A stretch of 64,000 bases of DNA from Flavobacteriaceae bacterium R38 (GCA_009901575.1 WXYP01000002.1:702284-766283), one strand, 5' to 3'. Shown: positions 17,341-26,994, counted from the stretch's first letter. The notes: generated by a model not told the origin, from the sequence alone. Numbers and translations are program-made.

Positions 17341-17348
17341 TATTTTTG
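17341..17348 (+). promoter_or_regulatory. -7 promoter box TATTTTTG of the Gfo/Idh/MocA gene
   Basis: Matches TAnnTTTG 17 bases before the start codon. The -33 place holds a 13-bp odd palindrome, TTCTTC-G-GAAGAA (17314-17326), instead of TTG, which could be an operator. Confidence 0.4.
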
Positions 17349-17365
17349 CTCAAAAGAATAAATCT

Positions 17366-18325
17366 ATGCTTAAAGCAGGTGTATTAGGTGCAGGTCATCT
17401 AGGGAAAATTCACTTAAGGCTATTACAACAATCTGAAAAATATGAACTTGTCGGTTTCTTCGATCCTGATGAAGAAAACGCAAAAAAAGTAGCAGAAGAA
17501 TATGGGTATCGTCACTTTTCTTCTATTGAGAGTCTTATTGACGCTGTAGACGTTGTAGACATAGTGACTCCTACCCTTTCACATTACGATTGTGCAGAAA
17601 GAACCATAAAAAAAGGGAAACACATATTTATAGAAAAACCTATAGCCAATTCTGTAGAAGAAGCAGAAAAATTAATTCTCCTGGCAGAAGAATATGCTGT
17701 TCAGGGCCAGGTAGGACATGTAGAACGTTTTAATCCTGCTTTTACAGCTGTAAAAGATAAGATAAACAATCCTATGTTTATCGAAACACACCGTCTTGCA
17801 GAATTTAATCCACGAGGAACAGATGTTCCTGTTGTACTGGATTTAATGATTCATGACATTGATATTATTTTAAGCGTTGTGCCTTCTAAAGTGAAATCAA
17901 TAAATGCCAGTGGAGTATCTGTAATTAGTAAATCTCCCGATATCGCCAATGCCAGGATAGAATTTGAAAATGGTTGTGTTGCCAATCTTACCGCAAGTAG
18001 GATTTCGCTTAAAAACATGAGAAAATCCAGATTCTTTCAAAGGGACGCTTATATTTCTGTTGATTTTCTTGAGAAGAAAGTTGAAGTTGTCAAGATGAAA
18101 GATGCACCGGCTACACCAGATGAATTCGCTTTAATTTTACAAAATGCAGAAGGAGAGAAAAAACAGATCTATTTTGAAAATCCAAAAATTGATGCTAATA
18201 ATGCTATTTTAGATGAACTTAATACGTTTGCATCAGCGATAGAAAATAATACAACTCCAATTGTTACATTAAAAGACGGTACAGAAGCGCTTCGTATAGC
18301 AACGCAAATCATAGCTTCTTTCTAA
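17366..18325 (+). CDS. Gfo/Idh/MocA family oxidoreductase
   Basis: A 319-residue NAD(P)-dependent oxidoreductase. The Rossmann fold starts at residue 3 (AGVLGAGHLGKIHLRLL), followed by the family marker HIFIEKPIANSVEEAEKL, whose Lys contributes to catalysis, and a C-terminal substrate-binding domain with HDIDIILSVV. Members oxidise or reduce sugars, inositols or biliverdin; the substrate cannot be read here. In Bacteroidota this gene commonly sits just before a 3-hydroxybutyryl-CoA dehydrogenase gene, as it does here (126 bp gap). Confidence 0.85.
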   Translation: MLKAGVLGAGHLGKIHLRLLQQSEKYELVGFFDPDEENAKKVAEEYGYRHFSSIESLIDAVDVVDIVTPTLSHYDCAERTIKKGKHIFIEKPIANSVEEAEKLILLAEEYAVQGQVGHVERFNPAFTAVKDKINNPMFIETHRLAEFNPRGTDVPVVLDLMIHDIDIILSVVPSKVKSINASGVSVISKSPDIANARIEFENGCVANLTASRISLKNMRKSRFFQRDAYISVDFLEKKVEVVKMKDAPATPDEFALILQNAEGEKKQIYFENPKIDANNAILDELNTFASAIENNTTPIVTLKDGTEALRIATQIIASF

Positions 18326-18450
18326 CATAAATTCATTATACCTATTAAATACATTAAGAAATGAAACGAGCATGTTAAAAGCTTTATCACACAAGGAAAT
18401 GATTAATAGCGAACAGCATGTGACCTTTGAAAAATAATAAATATAAACAC

Positions 18451-19338
18451 ATGAAAAATATTGCAGTTATCGGTGCAGGAACCATGGGAAACGGAATAGC
18501 TCATACGTTCGCACAATTTGGTTATAAAGTACAACTGATTGATGTTTCTGAGGCTTCTTTGGAACGAGGAATGGCTACTATCACAAAAAACCTGGATAGA
18601 ATGGTAGCTAAAGAAAAAATCACAGAAGCAGAGAAAGAAAATACTCTTGCTAATATTACTACCTATAACAACTTAAAAGAAGGTGTAGAATATGCAAGTT
18701 TGGTAGTAGAAGCTGCTACAGAAAATGTAGATTTAAAACTTAACATATTCAGAGAACTTAGTGATTTATGCCCGGATGACACTATTTTGGCAACTAATAC
18801 TTCTTCTATTTCCATTACACAAATAGCAGCTGTAACAAATCGTCCCGAGATGGTCATAGGAATGCACTTTATGAATCCGGTGCCAATTATGAAGTTGGTA
18901 GAAATCATCAGAGGATATAATACTTCAGATGAAGTTACCAATACAATCATGGAGCTTTCTAAAAAATTAAGTAAAGTTCCGGTAGAGGTAAATGATTATC
19001 CAGGCTTTGTTGCCAATCGTATCTTAATGCCAATGATCAACGAAGCTATTGAGACCTTATATAATGGAGTAGCCGGGGTATACGAAATAGATACTGTAAT
19101 GAAATTAGGAATGGCTCATCCTATGGGACCACTTCAATTGGCCGATTTTATAGGGCTGGATGTATGTCTATCTATCCTGAATGTAATGTATAACGGTTTC
19201 AAAAATCCAAAATATGCACCTTGTCCGTTATTAGTAAACATGGTAATGGCTGGAAAATTAGGAGTTAAATCGGGAGAAGGATTCTATGATTATTCTGAAA
19301 GTAAGAAAGCTGAGAAATTAGCAAAACAATTTTCTTAA
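18451..19338 (+). CDS. hbd: 3-hydroxybutyryl-CoA dehydrogenase
   Basis: NAD(P)-dependent oxidation of 3-hydroxyacyl-CoA to 3-ketoacyl-CoA in fatty-acid or butyrate metabolism. The 295-residue single-function form begins with the dinucleotide fold MKNIAVIGAGTMGNGIAH, has NTSSISITQIAA and GMHFMNPVPIMKLVEII (catalytic His and Asn region), and ends with the dimer domain containing HPMGPLQLADFIGLD. I place the start at ATG 18451, eight codons after an in-frame TTG at 18427, because the Rossmann strand begins immediately there. It is 16 bp before the DUF1015 gene and probably cotranscribed with it. Confidence 0.92.
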   Translation: MKNIAVIGAGTMGNGIAHTFAQFGYKVQLIDVSEASLERGMATITKNLDRMVAKEKITEAEKENTLANITTYNNLKEGVEYASLVVEAATENVDLKLNIFRELSDLCPDDTILATNTSSISITQIAAVTNRPEMVIGMHFMNPVPIMKLVEIIRGYNTSDEVTNTIMELSKKLSKVPVEVNDYPGFVANRILMPMINEAIETLYNGVAGVYEIDTVMKLGMAHPMGPLQLADFIGLDVCLSILNVMYNGFKNPKYAPCPLLVNMVMAGKLGVKSGEGFYDYSESKKAEKLAKQFS

Positions 19339-19354
19339 TATATAAAGACTGAGA

Positions 19355-20590
19355 ATGGCTACCATAAAACCTTTTAAAGCTATACGACCTCCAAAAGATA
19401 AAGTTAGCTTGGTTGCTTCTCGCTCTTATGAAGATTATTCTAAAAAAGAACGAAATGCACGATTAGAATTTAACCCATTCTCTTTTCTACACATCATAAA
19501 CCCGGGATATAAGTTTCGTAAAAGTATATCCGGGGTTAAACGTTTCTCTTTGGTGAGAAACAGGTATCAGGAATTTAAAGAAGATGGAGTTTTTATCCAG
19601 GATAACACTCCATCTTTTTATATCTATAAAATCAAAACCAGAAACGATAGTTTTTGCGGTATTTTAGCGGGGGTAGGTACAGATGATTATAAAAATAATA
19701 TCATCAAAAAACATGAAAATACCTTACAGCACAGAGAAGAGTTGTTCAAAGATTATCTAAAAACTGTAGGGTTTAATGCAGAACCTGTCTTATTAACTTA
19801 TCCGGATAAAGTTACTATTAATGATATCATTAATAAAGTAATGGCAACTGTTCCGGAATATGAATTCACTACTACAGATCGAGCTACTCATTATTTATGG
19901 AAAGTAGACAATACTGACATCATTATACAACTCCAGGAAGAATTTAAAACTACTGGTGCCTTGTATATTGCAGATGGACACCATAGATCTGCTTCTTCAT
20001 ATCTGTTGGCAGAAGAATTAAAATCTGAAAACAAAAGCCATACTGGAAAAGAGCCTTATAATTTTTTTATGAGCTATTTAATCTCAGAATCTCAATTAAA
20101 GATTTATGAGTTTAACAGGATGGTTAAAGATTTAAACGGATTATCAAAAGAGGAATTCTTAATCCAGCTGGACGAACGGTTTCGATTAGAAAACAGAGGA
20201 GAAGAGTTATACAAGCCTTCTAAAAAGCATCATTTTAGTATGTATTTAGATGGAGAATTCTATTCTTTATACTTGCGTAAATCGCTTTATAAATTTCCTG
20301 ATGCGTTAAGTCAATTAGATACGCAAATTCTATATGAAACCATATTGAATCCTATTTTGGGAATTGGAGATTTACGAAACAATAAAAGAATTGAGTACGG
20401 TTATGGCAGGCATAATACCATAAAAATGAAAGATTTGATAGATAAAGGCAAATTCTCTGTAGGTTTCGGGATGCTTCCTGTTAATGTCAATGAAATGAAA
20501 AATATTGCAGATGAACATTTGCAAATGCCTCCTAAAAGTACTTATATAGAACCCAAACTGAGAAGCGGGTTAGTAATTTATGAATTTTAA
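19355..20590 (+). CDS. DUF1015 domain-containing protein
   Basis: A 411-residue cytoplasmic protein of the DUF1015 family, recognised by the opening IKPFKAIRPPKDKV, VASRSYEDYSK, and the central motif ALYIADGHHRSASSYLLAEE, close to the family's DGHHR signature. The family is found in bacteria and archaea and its biochemical role is unknown; the conserved His-His-Arg suggests a catalytic or phosphate-binding site. It follows hbd by 16 bp and precedes the YggS gene by 66 bp on the same strand. Confidence 0.85.
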   Translation: MATIKPFKAIRPPKDKVSLVASRSYEDYSKKERNARLEFNPFSFLHIINPGYKFRKSISGVKRFSLVRNRYQEFKEDGVFIQDNTPSFYIYKIKTRNDSFCGILAGVGTDDYKNNIIKKHENTLQHREELFKDYLKTVGFNAEPVLLTYPDKVTINDIINKVMATVPEYEFTTTDRATHYLWKVDNTDIIIQLQEEFKTTGALYIADGHHRSASSYLLAEELKSENKSHTGKEPYNFFMSYLISESQLKIYEFNRMVKDLNGLSKEEFLIQLDERFRLENRGEELYKPSKKHHFSMYLDGEFYSLYLRKSLYKFPDALSQLDTQILYETILNPILGIGDLRNNKRIEYGYGRHNTIKMKDLIDKGKFSVGFGMLPVNVNEMKNIADEHLQMPPKSTYIEPKLRSGLVIYEF

Positions 20591-20656
20591 AACCTGATCA
20601 TTTTCTGTAATTCAGAATCTAGTCGATATCAATAATTTAATACCTGATTACAAGCT

Positions 20657-21334
20657 ATGAGTATCGCTCAAAACTTGCTAGAATTAAAAAAATCTATTCC
20701 GGATCACGTCACTTTAGTTGCGGTTTCCAAAACAAAGCCCATAAGTGATATTTCTGAGGCATATCAATCTGGTCAAAGAGTATTTGGTGAAAACAAGATA
20801 CAGGAAATGACCGATAAACAAGCAGCTTTGCCCGAAGATATAAAATGGCATATGATTGGTCATGTACAGACCAATAAGGTAAAATATATGGCTTCTTATG
20901 TAGATTGTATTCATGGAGTAGATAGCTTAAAGCTATTAAAAGAAATCAATAAACAGGCTTTAAAACACCAAAGAGTTATTCATTGTTTATTACAAATCCG
21001 AATAGCCGAAGAAGATACTAAATTTGGAATGACCGAAGAACAGGCCTCTTCCCTATTGTCATCATCAGAATTACAAGTATTGAATAACATCAAAATTGTT
21101 GGGTTTATGGGAATGGCTTCTTTTACTGAAAATAAAGAGCAAATTAAAAATGAATTCAGCATTTTAAATAAATTCTTTGAAAACACTAAAAAGGCAGAGG
21201 CTCAAAATTCAAATATCCAGCTGGAAACACTTTCAATGGGAATGAGTGGAGATTACCAAATAGCAATAGCATCAGGCAGTAATATGGTTCGAATTGGAAG
21301 TAGTATCTTTGGCGCAAGAAATTATCAAAAATAA
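20657..21334 (+). CDS. YggS family pyridoxal phosphate homeostasis protein
   Basis: A 225-residue single-domain PLP-binding TIM barrel of the YggS/PROSC family. The PLP Lys is in VTLVAVSKTKPISD; further markers are GENKIQEMTDK, WHMIGHVQTNKVKY, the glycine-rich FGMTEEQA, and LSMGMSGDYQIAIASGSNMV near the end, which binds the cofactor phosphate. The family has no amino-acid racemase activity and controls PLP and amino-acid homeostasis. It ends 15 bp before the exonuclease gene. Confidence 0.93.
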   Translation: MSIAQNLLELKKSIPDHVTLVAVSKTKPISDISEAYQSGQRVFGENKIQEMTDKQAALPEDIKWHMIGHVQTNKVKYMASYVDCIHGVDSLKLLKEINKQALKHQRVIHCLLQIRIAEEDTKFGMTEEQASSLLSSSELQVLNNIKIVGFMGMASFTENKEQIKNEFSILNKFFENTKKAEAQNSNIQLETLSMGMSGDYQIAIASGSNMVRIGSSIFGARNYQK

Positions 21335-21339
21335 GGAGG
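21333..21339 (+). promoter_or_regulatory. Strong Shine-Dalgarno sequence AAGGAGG
   Basis: AAGGAGG overlaps the yggS stop codon and lies 10 bases before the GTG start of the exonuclease/GIY-YIG gene. Shine-Dalgarno motifs are rare in this window, so this supports the GTG start at 21350 and translational coupling. Confidence 0.6.
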
Positions 21340-21349
21340 CTATTTATTT

Positions 21350-22711
21350 GTGTATGCAATATTAGACATAGAAACTACGGGAGGGAAATACAATGAAGAG
21401 GGAATTACCGAGATTGCTATATACAAGTTTGACGGGCATAAAGTAATTGATCAATTTATCAGTCTCGTAAATCCGGAACGAGAAATTCAGGCGTTTGTAG
21501 TTAACCTAACTGGCATTAACAACAAAATGCTTAAAGATGCTCCTAAATTCTACGAAGTCGCCAAACGTATCATAGAAATTACAGAAGATTGTATTATAGT
21601 CGCACATAATGCGCAATTTGATTATCGGATTTTACAAACCGAATTTAAGCGATTAGGATACGATTATAAACGTAAAACTTTATGTACTGTAGAATTATCC
21701 AAAAAATTAATCCCAGGTAAAGATTCTTATAGTTTAGGTAAGTTAGTGAGGTCATTAGGCATTCCTCTAAGTGACAGGCACCGGGCTAGTGGTGATGCTA
21801 TGGCTACGGTTAAACTGTTTAAACTTCTCATTTCAAAAGATACTGAAAAAGTAATTTTAACCGAAGCTGTAAAAACAGATGTAAAACATAAAATAGCACC
21901 AAAACTATTAGATATTATCGATAAACTTCCAACTGCCACAGGAGTTTATTATATGCATAAAGAGAATGGGGAAATTATATATATAGGAAAAAGCAAAAAT
22001 ATACAAAGGCGAATAAATCAGCATTTTACAGGAAGTTCTTCTAAAGCCAAAAGAATGCAAAAGGACGTATTTGCCGTGACTTATGAAGAAACAGGAAATG
22101 AATTGATCGCCTTGCTGAAAGAAAATCAGGAAATTAAGGAGAATCAACCTGTTTTAAACAGGTCCAGGAAACGTACAGTTTTTAATCTGGCAATGGAGGC
22201 GTATACAGATGATAATGGATACATAAATCTAAAGATTGAAAAAGCGCATAAAGTTAAAAACCCTGTTACTACATTTACCAATATACACCAGGCAAAGAAT
22301 ACTTTATACAAAATTGCAGAAGAGTTTACATTATGTCATAAACTTTTAAAACTATCTGATAGTAAAAAGCATTGCTTCAATTACACCGTCAATAAATGTA
22401 ACGGAGCCTGTATTACAGAAGAAAATTATCAGGAATATAATCAGCGGGTAGAAAAAGCACTTAGAAAGTATAGCTATATCCAGGATAATATGGTTATTAT
22501 TGATAGAGGAAGAGAGGTTGATGAACGGAGTGCTATTTTAATTGAAGATGGTAAATTCAAAGGGATTAGCTTTTTTAATCTCAATTACCAGGTGACTAAT
22601 ATTGAGGTTTTAAAAAACATGATTACTCCCATGCATAATAATGCAGACGTTACACATATTATCCAGTCTTACCTCAGAAAGAAAAAGGCATTAAAAATAA
22701 TTACTTTTTAA
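21350..22711 (+). CDS. Exonuclease (DEDDh, PolIII-epsilon-like) fused to a GIY-YIG nuclease domain
   Basis: A 453-residue nuclease with two activities. Residues 1-165 are a DEDDh 3'-5' exonuclease: Exo I LDIETTGG, Exo II VAHNAQFDYRIL, Exo III HRASGDAMATV with the catalytic His. Residues about 195-275 form a GIY-YIG domain, the endonuclease fold of UvrC and Cho: TGVYYMHKENGEIIYIGKSK and KRMQKDVFAVTYE, followed by a cysteine-containing segment (HCFNYTVNKCNGACI) like the UvrC-type linker. The combination resembles epsilon-Cho fusions proposed to act in DNA repair. The start is GTG at 21350 with a good Shine-Dalgarno. Confidence 0.88.
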   Translation: MYAILDIETTGGKYNEEGITEIAIYKFDGHKVIDQFISLVNPEREIQAFVVNLTGINNKMLKDAPKFYEVAKRIIEITEDCIIVAHNAQFDYRILQTEFKRLGYDYKRKTLCTVELSKKLIPGKDSYSLGKLVRSLGIPLSDRHRASGDAMATVKLFKLLISKDTEKVILTEAVKTDVKHKIAPKLLDIIDKLPTATGVYYMHKENGEIIYIGKSKNIQRRINQHFTGSSSKAKRMQKDVFAVTYEETGNELIALLKENQEIKENQPVLNRSRKRTVFNLAMEAYTDDNGYINLKIEKAHKVKNPVTTFTNIHQAKNTLYKIAEEFTLCHKLLKLSDSKKHCFNYTVNKCNGACITEENYQEYNQRVEKALRKYSYIQDNMVIIDRGREVDERSAILIEDGKFKGISFFNLNYQVTNIEVLKNMITPMHNNADVTHIIQSYLRKKKALKIITF

Positions 22712-22810
22712 ATTAGTTGGATTTTTAAGATAAGTGCCATAAATTAAGCATTATTTTCTTACTTAGATGAAATAATAATTTACAAAACTCAATCTTTTTA
22801 AAAATCGTTT

Positions 22811-24802
22811 ATGCTAAAATTTTCTTTTTTCAGTATACTGTTCGTATTATTATCTTCAATAACAAATGCCCAGGCAAAAAAAATTAAATTAGGTTTTCCT
22901 CCTGTAGAAGAACTTGAGATGAAAACATATGCCAAAGATACAGCTGCAAGTGCAGTAATCATGTATGAATATGGAAATGCTGGTATAAAATACAGAGATG
23001 ACGATGTTCGATTATATGTTGATTACACCGTAAGAATTAAAATTCTTAAAAAAGAAGGATTAGACCGTGGAGATATAGTTATCCCTTTGAGAAAATCTTC
23101 AAGACGAAAAGAAGAAGTATCAAAAATTAAAGCTGTTTCTACTACTCTAAAAGCAAACGGTGTCCATGAAAAAAGATGGTTAAAAGAAAGTGACATTTAC
23201 AGAGAAGAATATAACGATGATTACATCCTACTAAAATTTGCCGTTCCTAACGTAACTGTAGGAAGTGTTATTGAATATCAGTATACTCTTAAATCTCCCT
23301 TTCTTTATAATTTCTTCCCTTGGGAATTACAGGAAGATATTCCAAAAGTCTACAGCGAGTACCAAACTTCAATTCCGGGAAATTATAAATACAATATAAA
23401 ACTGGTAGGGAATCAAAAGTTAGATAAAAATGAAACCGGATTAAAAAGAGAATGCTTTGTTGTAGGGAGAGGAAAAGCAGATTGCTCTACTGCTACATAC
23501 ATAATGAGAGATATTCCTGCATTTATTGAAGAAGATTATATGTTATCTGCTAAAAACTTCAAATCTAAAATTTCTTATGAGTTAGAAGAGGTTCATTTTT
23601 TTGATGGAAAAAAAGATAAGTATACAAAAACCTGGAAAAGTACAGATTATGAATTAAGATCGGGAGAAAACTTAGGAGCTCAAAGTAGAAAAGAAAATTA
23701 TTTTAAAAAACAATTACCGGAAAAATTGTTTTCTATAGAAGATCCTTTAGAAAAAGCAAAAAACATCTATTACTATTTACAAGAAAAGATGACATGGAAT
23801 GAAAAACGGAATCTTTTTGGTAAAAAAGATGTGAAAGATGTATTCGAAAAAAATACCGGAAGTGTTACTGAAATGAATCTTGTTTTATTAAATAGCCTTA
23901 AAGCAGGCGGTTTAAATGCAAACTTGATGTTGCTTTCTACAAGAGATAACGGACTTCCTACAAAATTATACCCGGTTTTATCAGAATTCAATTATCTGGT
24001 AGTCAAATTAGATATTGGAGATACTTCATATCTTTTAGATATCACTGATAAAAAACTACCTTTTGGATTACTTCCGTACAAATGTTTAAATAGTTATGGA
24101 AGAGTATTCAATTTCAAAAAAGGCAGTTATTGGTTCGATATAATCGCTGATAAATATCAAACCAAAAGTATCACACAAATGAATGTAAAAGTTGATGAAA
24201 ACGGACTCATTACCGGGGACATGCGAGAAGTTAATACCGGCTATTTCGGATTGAATAAACGACAAAGTTTTTCAAAAACAAATGAAGATGCTTATATCGA
24301 AGATATGGAAAATAGTCTAAGTCAAATTAGTGATTTTACTATAAATGAATTTAAAATTGTCAATAAAAATAATTATGAAAAACCTCTTACTGAAACTATA
24401 AATTTTCAAATAGATAACGATAATATCACCTCTGAGAATATATTCTTTTATCCTTTTATGTTTAATCGTTTTAAAACAAATCCTTTTCAATTAAAAGAAC
24501 GTACTTATCCGGTTAATTTTGGATATTCAAGAGTTTACAATTACCGGATAGCTATCGAAATTCCTGAGTCTATGACCTATACTGAAATACCGCAGAATAA
24601 AACCATAAAATTTCAAAATGAAACTGCATCTTTAAAAATAAATGCATTACAAAAGGGAAACATATTGAATATTATTTTAAAACTGAACCTTGATCAACCT
24701 ATCTATAATGCCGAAGATTACAACGGATTGAAAACCTTATTTAAAGAACTGGTAGCTATCCAAAATAAAGTTCCTATTGTAATTCAGAAAAAAGTAAAGT
24801 AA
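22811..24802 (+). CDS. DUF3857 domain protein with degenerate transglutaminase-like domain
   Basis: A 663-residue exported protein (signal peptide ending ITNAQAKK). The N-terminal half is DUF3857 (DYTVRIKILKKEGLDRGDIV, FAVPNVTVGSVIEYQYTLKS). Residues about 310-440 match the transglutaminase-like fold (LEKAKNIYYYLQEKMTWNEK, GSVTEMNLVLLNSLKAGGLNA), but the position normally holding the catalytic Cys is Val/Thr and the catalytic His region reads EFNYLVV, so it is probably not a thiol protease. The C-terminal third is beta-rich. Such proteins are common in Flavobacteriia, expected to be periplasmic or surface bound, with role unknown. Confidence 0.8.
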   Translation: MLKFSFFSILFVLLSSITNAQAKKIKLGFPPVEELEMKTYAKDTAASAVIMYEYGNAGIKYRDDDVRLYVDYTVRIKILKKEGLDRGDIVIPLRKSSRRKEEVSKIKAVSTTLKANGVHEKRWLKESDIYREEYNDDYILLKFAVPNVTVGSVIEYQYTLKSPFLYNFFPWELQEDIPKVYSEYQTSIPGNYKYNIKLVGNQKLDKNETGLKRECFVVGRGKADCSTATYIMRDIPAFIEEDYMLSAKNFKSKISYELEEVHFFDGKKDKYTKTWKSTDYELRSGENLGAQSRKENYFKKQLPEKLFSIEDPLEKAKNIYYYLQEKMTWNEKRNLFGKKDVKDVFEKNTGSVTEMNLVLLNSLKAGGLNANLMLLSTRDNGLPTKLYPVLSEFNYLVVKLDIGDTSYLLDITDKKLPFGLLPYKCLNSYGRVFNFKKGSYWFDIIADKYQTKSITQMNVKVDENGLITGDMREVNTGYFGLNKRQSFSKTNEDAYIEDMENSLSQISDFTINEFKIVNKNNYEKPLTETINFQIDNDNITSENIFFYPFMFNRFKTNPFQLKERTYPVNFGYSRVYNYRIAIEIPESMTYTEIPQNKTIKFQNETASLKINALQKGNILNIILKLNLDQPIYNAEDYNGLKTLFKELVAIQNKVPIVIQKKVK

Positions 24803-24824
24803 TTTTACTTATATTTTATAGCCA

Positions 24825-25652
24825 TTGCCAAGTAACAAGAATAGAAATTGGAAAAGTAAACTTCATGAAATTATTTATGAAGCTGATACCCCTTCCGGAA
24901 AATTATTTGATGTAATTTTAATCGTATCTATAGTCGCTAGCATTATACTTGTAATGTTAGAAAGCGTAGATTCTTTTGATAATAAGTATCATGACATACT
25001 TCTCTTTATCGAGTGGATATTTACTATCTTCTTTACATTAGAATATATTGCACGGATAATTTCCCTGAAACGTCCTTCAAATTATATTTTTAGCTTCTAT
25101 GGAATTATCGACTTTCTAGCTACTATTCCTTTATACATTTCTTACTTTATAGCAGGGTCTCAGGCATTACTGGCACTTAGAGCTTTTAGATTACTACGCG
25201 TATTTCGTATTTTAAAGTTGGTTCAGTTTATAGGGGAAGCATCTCAACTGAGAAGAGCTTTAAAAGCCAGCAGGGCAAAAATTACAGTTTTTGTTTACAC
25301 TGTTTTGATTCTGGCCGTTATCATGGGAACAGTTATGTATATGGTTGAAGGAAGTGAAAATGGTTTTACCAGCATCCCCAGAAGTATTTACTGGACCATA
25401 GTAACTTTAACTACAGTAGGCTATGGAGATATTGCTCCTCAAACTCCGTTGGGACAGGCAATTGCTTCTTTCATTATGATTATTGGTTATGGAATAATTG
25501 CGGTTCCTACAGGAATAGTTACTGCTGAATTTACCAGGCAAAGAGACAAAAAGGTTCATACCAACACGCAATCATGTCCGAGTTGTAGTATAGAAGGCCA
25601 TCTTGATCATGCCAAACATTGTTTTAAATGCGGAACTCAACTGAATGAATAA
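24825..25652 (+). CDS. Voltage-gated potassium channel with C-terminal zinc ribbon
   Basis: A 275-residue six-transmembrane ion channel subunit. S1-S3 span about residues 25-115; S4 carries regularly spaced arginines (LRAFRLLRVFRILKL); the pore helix and selectivity filter TLTTVGYGDIAP show K+ selectivity; S6 follows. The tail ends in two Cys pairs, CPSC and CFKCG, 18 residues apart, with a His between them, a small zinc-ribbon-like module. The start is TTG at 24825: a stop codon (TAG 24819-24821) lies two codons upstream in frame and the next Met is inside S1. It overlaps miaA by 8 bp. Confidence 0.88.
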   Translation: MPSNKNRNWKSKLHEIIYEADTPSGKLFDVILIVSIVASIILVMLESVDSFDNKYHDILLFIEWIFTIFFTLEYIARIISLKRPSNYIFSFYGIIDFLATIPLYISYFIAGSQALLALRAFRLLRVFRILKLVQFIGEASQLRRALKASRAKITVFVYTVLILAVIMGTVMYMVEGSENGFTSIPRSIYWTIVTLTTVGYGDIAPQTPLGQAIASFIMIIGYGIIAVPTGIVTAEFTRQRDKKVHTNTQSCPSCSIEGHLDHAKHCFKCGTQLNE

Positions 25653-26556
25653 TTACCTGATTAGTATTGTAGGTCCTACAGCCATAGGCAAAACAGCTTT
25701 GGCAATAGAAATAGCCAAATTCTTTAAAACAGAAATCCTTTCTGCTGATTCAAGGCAGTTTTATAAAGAAATGAAAATAGGGACTGCAGTCCCTTCTGAT
25801 GAAGAATTGCAGCAAGTTAAACATCATTTCATACAACATAAAAGTATTTTTGATGCTTATACTGTTGGCGATTTTGAAAAAGACGCAATAGCTAAAACAA
25901 CAGAACTCTTTAAAAATAATAATATCCTTGTTTTAGTCGGAGGTAGCGGTTTGTATGTCAACGCCGTGATTAATGGATTGGACGATTTTCCGGAAATCAA
26001 TCCGGAAATCAGAATACAGCTTAACAAAAACCTGGAAGAAGATGGCATTGAAACGCTTCAACAACAATTAAAAGTTCTTGACCCTGATTATTACAACAAA
26101 GTAGACCTTAAAAATCCGCATAGATTGATTAGGGCCTTAGAAATATGTATCGGGACAAATCAACCTTTCTCATCCTTTTTGAATCATAAAAAAAGTAACA
26201 GAAATTTTATTCCTATTACTATTGCACTAACAGCAGAAAGACACCTTATTTATGAAAGGATCAATAAACGGGTAGATATTATGATAAAAGAAGGGTTGGT
26301 TGAAGAAGCTCAACAACTACATAAATACAAAGATCTAAATGCGATGCAGACCGTTGGTTATCGAGAATTATTTCAGTATTTCGAAAAAGAGTGGACACTT
26401 GAATTTGCCATAAAAGAAATTAAAAAAAATACCCGGCGTTTTGCTAAGCGTCAGCTTACCTGGTATAGAAAAGATGAGTCCATTATATGGATCGATAATC
26501 AAACTCCTATAAACGAAGCGATAGCTATTATTCAAAGTAAAATCAATGAATCCTGA
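25645..26556 (+). CDS. miaA: tRNA dimethylallyltransferase MiaA
   Basis: Transfers the dimethylallyl group to A37 of tRNAs reading UNN codons. The 303-residue protein has the P-loop GPTAIGKTALAIEIA, the substrate motif LSADSRQFYKEMKIGTA, GGSGLYVNAVINGLDDFPE, the tRNA-contacting RALEICIGTNQPFS and C-terminal TRRFAKRQLTWYRKD. It starts inside the 3' end of the channel gene (8-bp overlap) and its own end overlaps ridA by 11 bp, so the three genes are translated from one message. Confidence 0.97.
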   Translation: MNNYLISIVGPTAIGKTALAIEIAKFFKTEILSADSRQFYKEMKIGTAVPSDEELQQVKHHFIQHKSIFDAYTVGDFEKDAIAKTTELFKNNNILVLVGGSGLYVNAVINGLDDFPEINPEIRIQLNKNLEEDGIETLQQQLKVLDPDYYNKVDLKNPHRLIRALEICIGTNQPFSSFLNHKKSNRNFIPITIALTAERHLIYERINKRVDIMIKEGLVEEAQQLHKYKDLNAMQTVGYRELFQYFEKEWTLEFAIKEIKKNTRRFAKRQLTWYRKDESIIWIDNQTPINEAIAIIQSKINES

Positions 26557-26992
26557 AGAAAAATTAAAAGCACTTCAAATTGAACTTCCAACTCCGTATA
26601 ATCCTATTGGGAATTATGTCAGGTATGTACAAACCGGGAATTTAATTTTTATTGGAGGGCATGGGCCTTTCGACAATATGGTAAAAGGCAAAGTCGGACA
26701 AGAATTATCTCTTGAAGATGGTTATCAGGAAGCCAGAAAAACAGCTATCAATTTATTAGCTACTCTAAAAGAAGCAGCTAACGGATTAAATAATGTTAAA
26801 CGAATAGTAAAAGTTAACGGGATGGTCAATGCTACTGATACTTTTACAGACCATCCAAAAGTCATTAACGGATGTTCTGACTTACTGGTTTCTGTCTTTG
26901 GAGACCGAGGCATACATACAAGAGCTGCCGTAGGAATGTCTTCGCTTCCCGGTAATATCCCCGTTGAGATAGAAATGGTCGTAGAAATCTAA
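26546..26992 (+). CDS. RidA family protein (YjgH/YoaB-type enamine deaminase)
   Basis: A 148-residue protein of the RidA/YER057c superfamily. It has the family core NLIFIGGHGPFDN, AINLLATLKEAANGLNNVKR, HPKVINGCSDLLVSVFGDRG and ends RAAVGMSSLPGNIPVEIEMV, with the substrate-binding Arg in THTRAAVG-like position. It is longer than canonical RidA (about 128 residues), placing it in one of the Rid subfamilies whose enamine/imine substrates are less well known. It overlaps miaA by 11 bp and ends at a bidirectional terminator. Confidence 0.87.
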   Translation: MNPEEKLKALQIELPTPYNPIGNYVRYVQTGNLIFIGGHGPFDNMVKGKVGQELSLEDGYQEARKTAINLLATLKEAANGLNNVKRIVKVNGMVNATDTFTDHPKVINGCSDLLVSVFGDRGIHTRAAVGMSSLPGNIPVEIEMVVEI

Positions 26993-26994
26993 AT

